Program-made: the position numbers and the translations under genes | In this document: positions 50,913 through 54,101 of the stretch, piece after piece | Layout of the letters: the number at the start of each line of letters is the position of its first letter | How positions within the stretch are numbered: the first letter of the stretch is position 1 | The notes under the pieces: generated by a model | Databases searched by the model: none | What the model was told of the DNA's origin: nothing | The model's input: the letters and a program-made list of their open reading frames with translations, nothing else | Assembly (NCBI RefSeq): GCF_000472425.1 | Contig: NZ_AXAI01000033.1 | Location: forward strand, 1-54,101 | Source: Bradyrhizobium sp. Tv2a-2 | GTDB taxonomy: Bacteria > Pseudomonadota > Alphaproteobacteria > Rhizobiales > Xanthobacteraceae | Direction: 5' to 3' | Length of the DNA stretch: 54,101 bases

Positions 50913-51619
50913 ACGATCGGCCCAAACCAGGCGGTGATACGTCGGCCCACAAGGAGCCGGCCAACAACGCAGGCGATCAGCCGGCCGCGGAGCCGATGGT
51001 CTTTGTCATCGACGACGACATCTCCGTGCGCCGGGCGCTCATTAATCTGTTCGAGTCGGTCGGCCTCAAGGTCGAGGCGTTCGGCTCGGCGCCGGATCTG
51101 ATGAAGACGCGGCTTCCGGAGGTCGCAAGCTGCCTGGTGCTCGACATCCGCCTGCCCGGACTGAGCGGGCTCGACCTGCAGGCCGAGCTTGCGAAGGCCA
51201 ACGTTCACATCCCCATCATCTTCATTACCGGGCATGGCGACATTCCGATGACGGTGCGCGCGATGAAGGGCGGGGCCGTCGATTTTCTCACCAAGCCGTT
51301 CCGCGACCAGGACCTGCTCGACGCCGTGCGGACCGCGATCGAGCGGGACCGCAAACGGCGCGAGGTCGAGAAGACCGTGTCAGGCCTGCAGGCCCTGTTC
51401 GAGACGCTGAGTCCGCGGGAGCGCGAGGTGCTGGCGTTCGTGGCATCTGGATTGATGAACAAGCAGATCGCGGCCGAGCTCGGGCTTGCCGAAATCACCG
51501 TCAAGATCTACCGCGGGCATATCATGAAGAAGATGCACGCGAAGTCGCTCGCCGAGCTGATCAGGATGACCGAGGCGCTCGGCATCCGCCCGCAACGCCC
51601 GTCCGGCGTACAAACCTAA
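50909..51619 (+). CDS. FixJ/NarL-type response regulator (REC plus LuxR HTH)
   Basis: 236 residues from GTG 50909, which overlaps the kinase stop. The receiver domain (about 28-145) has the acidic pair IDDD, the phospho-Asp in LVLDIRLPG, the Thr in FITGHG and the Lys in LTKPFRDQD. The LuxR-type DNA-binding domain (about 170-232) reads LSPREREVLAFVASGLMNKQ then IAAELGLAEITVKIYRGHIM. This is the arrangement of FixJ, NodW and TodT. It should be phosphorylated by the co-transcribed kinase and is the candidate binder of the duplicated dyad block. Confidence 0.92.
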   Translation: MNDRPKPGGDTSAHKEPANNAGDQPAAEPMVFVIDDDISVRRALINLFESVGLKVEAFGSAPDLMKTRLPEVASCLVLDIRLPGLSGLDLQAELAKANVHIPIIFITGHGDIPMTVRAMKGGAVDFLTKPFRDQDLLDAVRTAIERDRKRREVEKTVSGLQALFETLSPREREVLAFVASGLMNKQIAAELGLAEITVKIYRGHIMKKMHAKSLAELIRMTEALGIRPQRPSGVQT

Positions 51620-51708
51620 GTATGATTTTACAATCACGGCGCGTGAGCCCACTTTTTGCCTGGGCGACCATGCTTGTGAGGGCGCCTTCCCGCCCCAGGA
51701 GGGTCGTT

Positions 51709-52083
51709 TTGCCTGCGCCTTCGGTCATCTCGGTCATTGACGACGACGCGTCGGTCCGCGTCGCGACCAATAACTTTTTGCTGTCGCGCGGCTATGTCGT
51801 TCACACCTTTGCCTCGGCCGAGGAGTTCCTGGCCTCAAGCCATCTCGATGAGACGAATTGCGTGATCGCCGACGTGCAGATGGCGACGATGAGCGGCCTC
51901 GATCTGCTTGCGAGCGTGCGCGCGCGCGGCTACCGGGCACCGTTCATTTTCATTACGGCGTTTCCAGACGAGGGCGTTCGCGCCCGCGCCATGAAGGCCG
52001 GCGCCGTCGGCTTCCTCGCCAAGCCTTTCGCGGCACCACACCTGATCGAGTGCCTCGACACCGCGCTGCGCACGCGCGGCTAG
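51709..52083 (+). CDS. Single-domain response regulator
   Basis: 124-residue receiver-only protein. VISVIDDDASVRVATNNFLL holds the acidic pocket, IADVQMATMSGLDL the phospho-Asp, FITAFPDEG the Thr, and GFLAKPFAAP the Lys. TTG 51709 is chosen because AGGAGGGTC lies six bases before it; an in-frame ATG at 51622 lacks a site. It is third in the operon with the kinase and FixJ-type regulator and could compete for phosphate or act as a phosphate sink. Confidence 0.87.
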   Translation: MPAPSVISVIDDDASVRVATNNFLLSRGYVVHTFASAEEFLASSHLDETNCVIADVQMATMSGLDLLASVRARGYRAPFIFITAFPDEGVRARAMKAGAVGFLAKPFAAPHLIECLDTALRTRG

Positions 52084-52186
52084 AGCATTTCCGGTTCTGA
52101 TTGAATCAGAACCGGAGCTCTAGATTCTTGTTTTGACGCGTTTTCTTCACGCGAACCGGTCCCCACTTCGCTCGAAAACACTCTAG
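52081..52186. repeat. Bradyrhizobium-type intergenic palindromic repeat
   Basis: About 105 bases between the receiver gene and the NYN gene. It opens TAGAGCATTT, has a perfect 12-bp dyad CCGGTTCTGATT-G-AATCAGAACCGG at 52091-52115, then TCTTGTTTTGACGCGTTTTC, and closes CGCTCGAAAACACTCTAG. I recall this sequence type as a frequent intergenic repeat in Bradyrhizobium. The dyad would also form a strong RNA hairpin and may terminate the two-component operon. Confidence 0.75.
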
Positions 52187-52240
52187 CCGTACGCTTTCTT
52201 CACCTTGCCGAATGGCAGAGCTGAAGCACCGCCAGCCTGG

Positions 52241-52810
52241 TTACAGCGGCGCCTGCGTGCGCGATTCGCGCGCGGCCATGCGCTCGGGCAGCTCGCGGGC
52301 GACCTTGGGCCGCAACTCCACGAGATCGATGAAGACATCCGCCTGGCGCCGCAGCTCGTCGGCGACCATCGGCGGCTGGCTGGAAATCGTCGATACGACG
52401 GTAACGCGCACGCCACGGCGCTGGACGGCTTCCACCACCGGGCGGAAATCGCCGTCGCCGGAGAACAGCACCATCTGGTCGATGTGCTCGGCGAGCTCCA
52501 AGGCATCGACCGCGAGTTCGACATCCATGGAGCCCTTCACCTTGCGGCGGCCGTTGGCGTCAATGAACTCCTTGGTCGCCTTGGTGACGACGGTGTAGCC
52601 ATTGTAGTCGAGCCAGTCGACCAAGGGGCGGATCGAGGAATATTCCTGATCCTCGATGATCGCGGTGTAGTAGAACGCGCGTAGCAGGTTGCCGCGGGTC
52701 TGGAATTCCTTCAGCAGGCGCTTGTAATCGACATCGAAGCCGAGTGTCTTGGTCGTGGCGTAGAGATTGGCGCCGTCGATGAACAGCGCGATGTTCGGAG
52801 AGACCGTCAT
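52241..52810 (-). CDS. NYN-domain (LabA/DUF88-like) protein, putative RNase
   Basis: 189-residue NYN (PIN-like) domain. Acidic metal-binding residues are visible in NIALFIDGANLY at the start, in GSMDVELAVDALELAEH in the middle and in QMVLFSGDGDFRPVVEA. The tail has PMVADELRRQADVFIDLVEL. The LabA/DUF88 group contains metal-dependent single-strand nucleases; in cyanobacteria LabA relates to the clock. ATG 52810 is chosen because the domain begins there, though the frame runs open to 52900. A cytoplasmic RNA-processing role is inferred. Confidence 0.87.
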   Translation of the reverse strand: MTVSPNIALFIDGANLYATTKTLGFDVDYKRLLKEFQTRGNLLRAFYYTAIIEDQEYSSIRPLVDWLDYNGYTVVTKATKEFIDANGRRKVKGSMDVELAVDALELAEHIDQMVLFSGDGDFRPVVEAVQRRGVRVTVVSTISSQPPMVADELRRQADVFIDLVELRPKVARELPERMAARESRTQAPL

Positions 52811-53439
52811 TGAGGCAATCACCTCTCGGGCTGGATATCGAAGCAGGGCCAGATCTTTCAAAATCCCATCGCGCGGCGTGCGAACGTCTGTTGCCTGCAA
52901 TCAGCTTTGCTCAATTGCGCAAAAGGTTAGGTGCACGTGGTTAATGTCTCAATTGTACCGAGGTAAGCGGCCGATATGGAAAGGTATGCGGGACCTATAC
53001 CTAGGTTTATCGGGGTCCGTAGCCTTACGGGTTCTGCGGCAGTGACGGCTGATCCGAGACATCAGGCGTCGCAATGGCGGACATGTGATGTCGTCGATAA
53101 GCACTGGTGGTTATAAAAGCCGCACCAAAAGGCCGCGCGCTCAACATGAGATGATGAATGTAAGCCATGCTGCTTTATTTCGAGCTATCGGAAATCAGCA
53201 AGTCGCCGCGGGCCGCGAGCGGTCACGCCGCTCCCGATACCGCAGGACATTTTTGGAATGAAACGTCTGGGAGCCGGGGCACTTTTGATACCCCGCCAAA
53301 TCGCGGTGCATCTAAGTCGCCGATCGCGGTCTGACGGAAGCCGTATTCACTTCTGGACCGTGCTCGGACTTCAAGTCTGCATCAGTTCTGTACGCATCAC
53401 GCCGCCGGGCGTAAGCTTTGCGGCATTCGAGGACAAGCC
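52811..53439. other. Intergenic region holding operator block B
   Basis: About 630 bases between the NYN gene and the small gene at 53440. It contains the second copy of the dyad block at 52950-53008. A 55-codon frame from ATG 53167 to 53334 and another at 53258-53443 have no recognisable product and Ser/Arg-rich composition, so I do not call them genes. What the block regulates is therefore open: the small gene at 53440, an unannotated RNA, or nothing. Confidence 0.4.
52950..53008 (+). promoter_or_regulatory. Candidate operator block B (duplicate of 48013-48071)
   Basis: Matches block A base for base in spacing over 59 bases. The first 33 bases (from CAATTGTACCGAGG) differ at four positions only, 11 bases are poorly conserved, and the last 15 (CCTATACCTAGGTTT) differ at one. 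Two dyads stand out: TACCGAGGTA, a perfect TACC/GGTA inverted repeat, and TACCTAGGTT. The conserved spacing with a variable middle argues for a binding-site pair rather than a copied gene end. Confidence 0.5.
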
Positions 53440-53676
53440 ATGAGCGACTTCGACGAACGTACCCAGGCCAACATGGACGTTGTGCTTGACGAGGTCTGCG
53501 CCGTCCTGCCGAGCGGCGGTGACCATGAGAGCCGCAGGTTCATCGCCGAGCAGCTGATCCTGGCCGCGCGTGCCGGAAAGACGTCGCTGGGCGAGCTGAC
53601 CTATATGGGCCGAAGGGCGCTGGTTCATCTCCAGCAGAGGTCGGCGGCTTCGGGCGACACGTCCCATTGCGGTTGA
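53440..53676 (+). CDS. Small conserved hypothetical protein
   Basis: 78-residue soluble protein: MSDFDERTQANMDVVLDEVC then AVLPSGGDHESRRFIAEQLI and LAARAGKTSLGELTYMGRRA, ending LVHLQQRSAASGDTSHCG. It is all-helical and acidic in the first half. I recall near-identical small proteins widespread in Bradyrhizobium, always of unknown function. No signal peptide or membrane segment. The only neighbour on the same strand is the upstream block B, about 430 bases away. Confidence 0.7.
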   Translation: MSDFDERTQANMDVVLDEVCAVLPSGGDHESRRFIAEQLILAARAGKTSLGELTYMGRRALVHLQQRSAASGDTSHCG

Positions 53677-53840
53677 TCGCGCTTCGCCGCCAGAGCGTCG
53701 CACACCTGTTTCGATGGATGCCGTTGAGGTGATCGTCACCTCGGCCTCGATGCGCCGCATATGCGGTGCGTCGAGTATTCCGGAGGCTCACCAGCGACGA
53801 CTCCGGCGTCTCTGGAATACTGGATCGTTTGGTCAGGTGT
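53677..53840. repeat. Inverted-repeat cluster beside an IS end
   Basis: Within 165 bases there are three inverted repeats: GAGGTGA-TCG-TCACCTC at 53726-53742, the palindrome CCGCATATGCGG shortly after, and AGTATTCC paired with GGAATACT about 45 bases apart near 53775-53825. The stretch lies between the small hypothetical gene and the transposase 3' end. It may include the termini of one or two insertion sequences. Confidence 0.4.
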
Positions 53841-54101
53841 TCAGCCCGGGGACATGACCGACGGGTGTTCGGGGACATAGCCGACACTTTTTCCGCTCGC
53901 CAAGTCGATGATAGCGACTTGGTGTGCGGCAAAGAAGACCCCGTATTGCGCACCGTTTGCCAATGGGCGAATGGCAAGGCGCTCACCGCGGAAAGCCTGC
54001 GGGACTTTCCAAAGACGTCCCTTGAAGCTGACATAGGCTTTGGTCGTGGAGACACGGCGCACGATCTCGTGGCTGTCGTATTCGACCTTCGGCAATCGAT
54101 C
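53841..54101 (-). mobile_element. IS481-type transposase, C-terminal part (cut by window edge)
   Basis: The minus-strand frame, open to the window end, reads LPKVEYDSHEIVRRVSTTKA, YVSFKGRLWKVPQAFRGERL, then AIRPLANGAQYGVFFAAHQV and ends GYVPEHPSVMSPG. This is the C-terminal beta-rich tail ('V(R/K)..G.....G..Y.VP..L.GE.VA.R......V.F....I') of IS481-family integrase-type transposases. The DNA just beyond the stop, GTGTTCAGCCCGGGGACATG and a related TGTTCGGGGACATAG inside, looks like its terminal repeat. The catalytic DDE part would lie outside the window. Confidence 0.75.

Noticed and set aside
53167..53334. 55-codon frame downstream of operator block B
   Set aside because: No clear ribosome site and no recognisable product; mentioned only because block B points at it.

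Overview
The window looks like a chromosomal segment of a Bradyrhizobium-like alphaproteobacterium. This rests on high GC with dense tight operons, genus-style hypothetical proteins, an RpoH-type sigma factor among several two-component systems, VirK and DUF4239 proteins, and two palindromic repeat families that I recall as typical of Bradyrhizobium and Rhodopseudomonas. No rRNA, tRNA or CRISPR array was seen. All family calls come from reading motifs by eye; no database search was run.

Left part (1-6.4 kb). An AraC regulator with the two cysteines of the RclR redox sensor precedes an AhpD-like protein and an RclC-like (DUF417) membrane protein, with decayed gene-poor DNA around them. A small exported protein and an RpoH-type sigma factor follow. 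Central left (6.4-20.5 kb) is a catabolic island. A divergent LysR regulator faces a six-gene operon: haloalkane dehalogenase-type hydrolase, FAD/Fe-S oxidoreductase, DapA-like aldolase, MFS transporter, FAD monooxygenase and LVIVD-repeat protein. VirK, a GMC oxidoreductase and an alpha/beta hydrolase lie on the other strand, and a HxlR regulator closes the island.

Middle (21-37.6 kb) is mostly housekeeping or stress genes. It holds a hybrid histidine kinase with a shortened sensor region, an exported cytochrome c, a DUF4239 membrane protein, a CbpA/CbpM-like pair and a UvrD/PcrA helicase that carries a 105-bp palindromic element inserted in frame. A DUF1328 peptide, a thioesterase, a lactate/glycolate-type dehydrogenase, two tandem LTXXQ (Spy/CpxP-like) exported proteins (one with a long Gly/His repeat) and a SulP transporter follow.

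37.7-39.4 kb is a small mobile region. A frameshifted phage-type DUF2280 gene and an F-box protein gene are flanked by two same-orientation IS-end fragments, and the F-box stop codon is the first triplet of the right fragment. This is the best candidate for a host-directed effector here. 39.4-46.3 kb is metabolic: ABC binding proteins, an aldose-epimerase-like protein, aroQ, a ketosteroid-dehydrogenase-like flavoprotein and a GntR regulator. Remnants of a TRAP permease and a LysR gene show past deletion.

Right part (46.4-54.1 kb). A run of small cysteine-rich genes lies back-to-back with a three-gene two-component operon (PAS histidine kinase, FixJ/NarL-type regulator, single REC protein). 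A 59-bp block with two TACCNAGGTA-like dyads lies upstream of the kinase and recurs at 52950-53008, suggesting a shared operator. A NYN-domain protein, a small conserved hypothetical and the 3' end of an IS481-type transposase complete the window.
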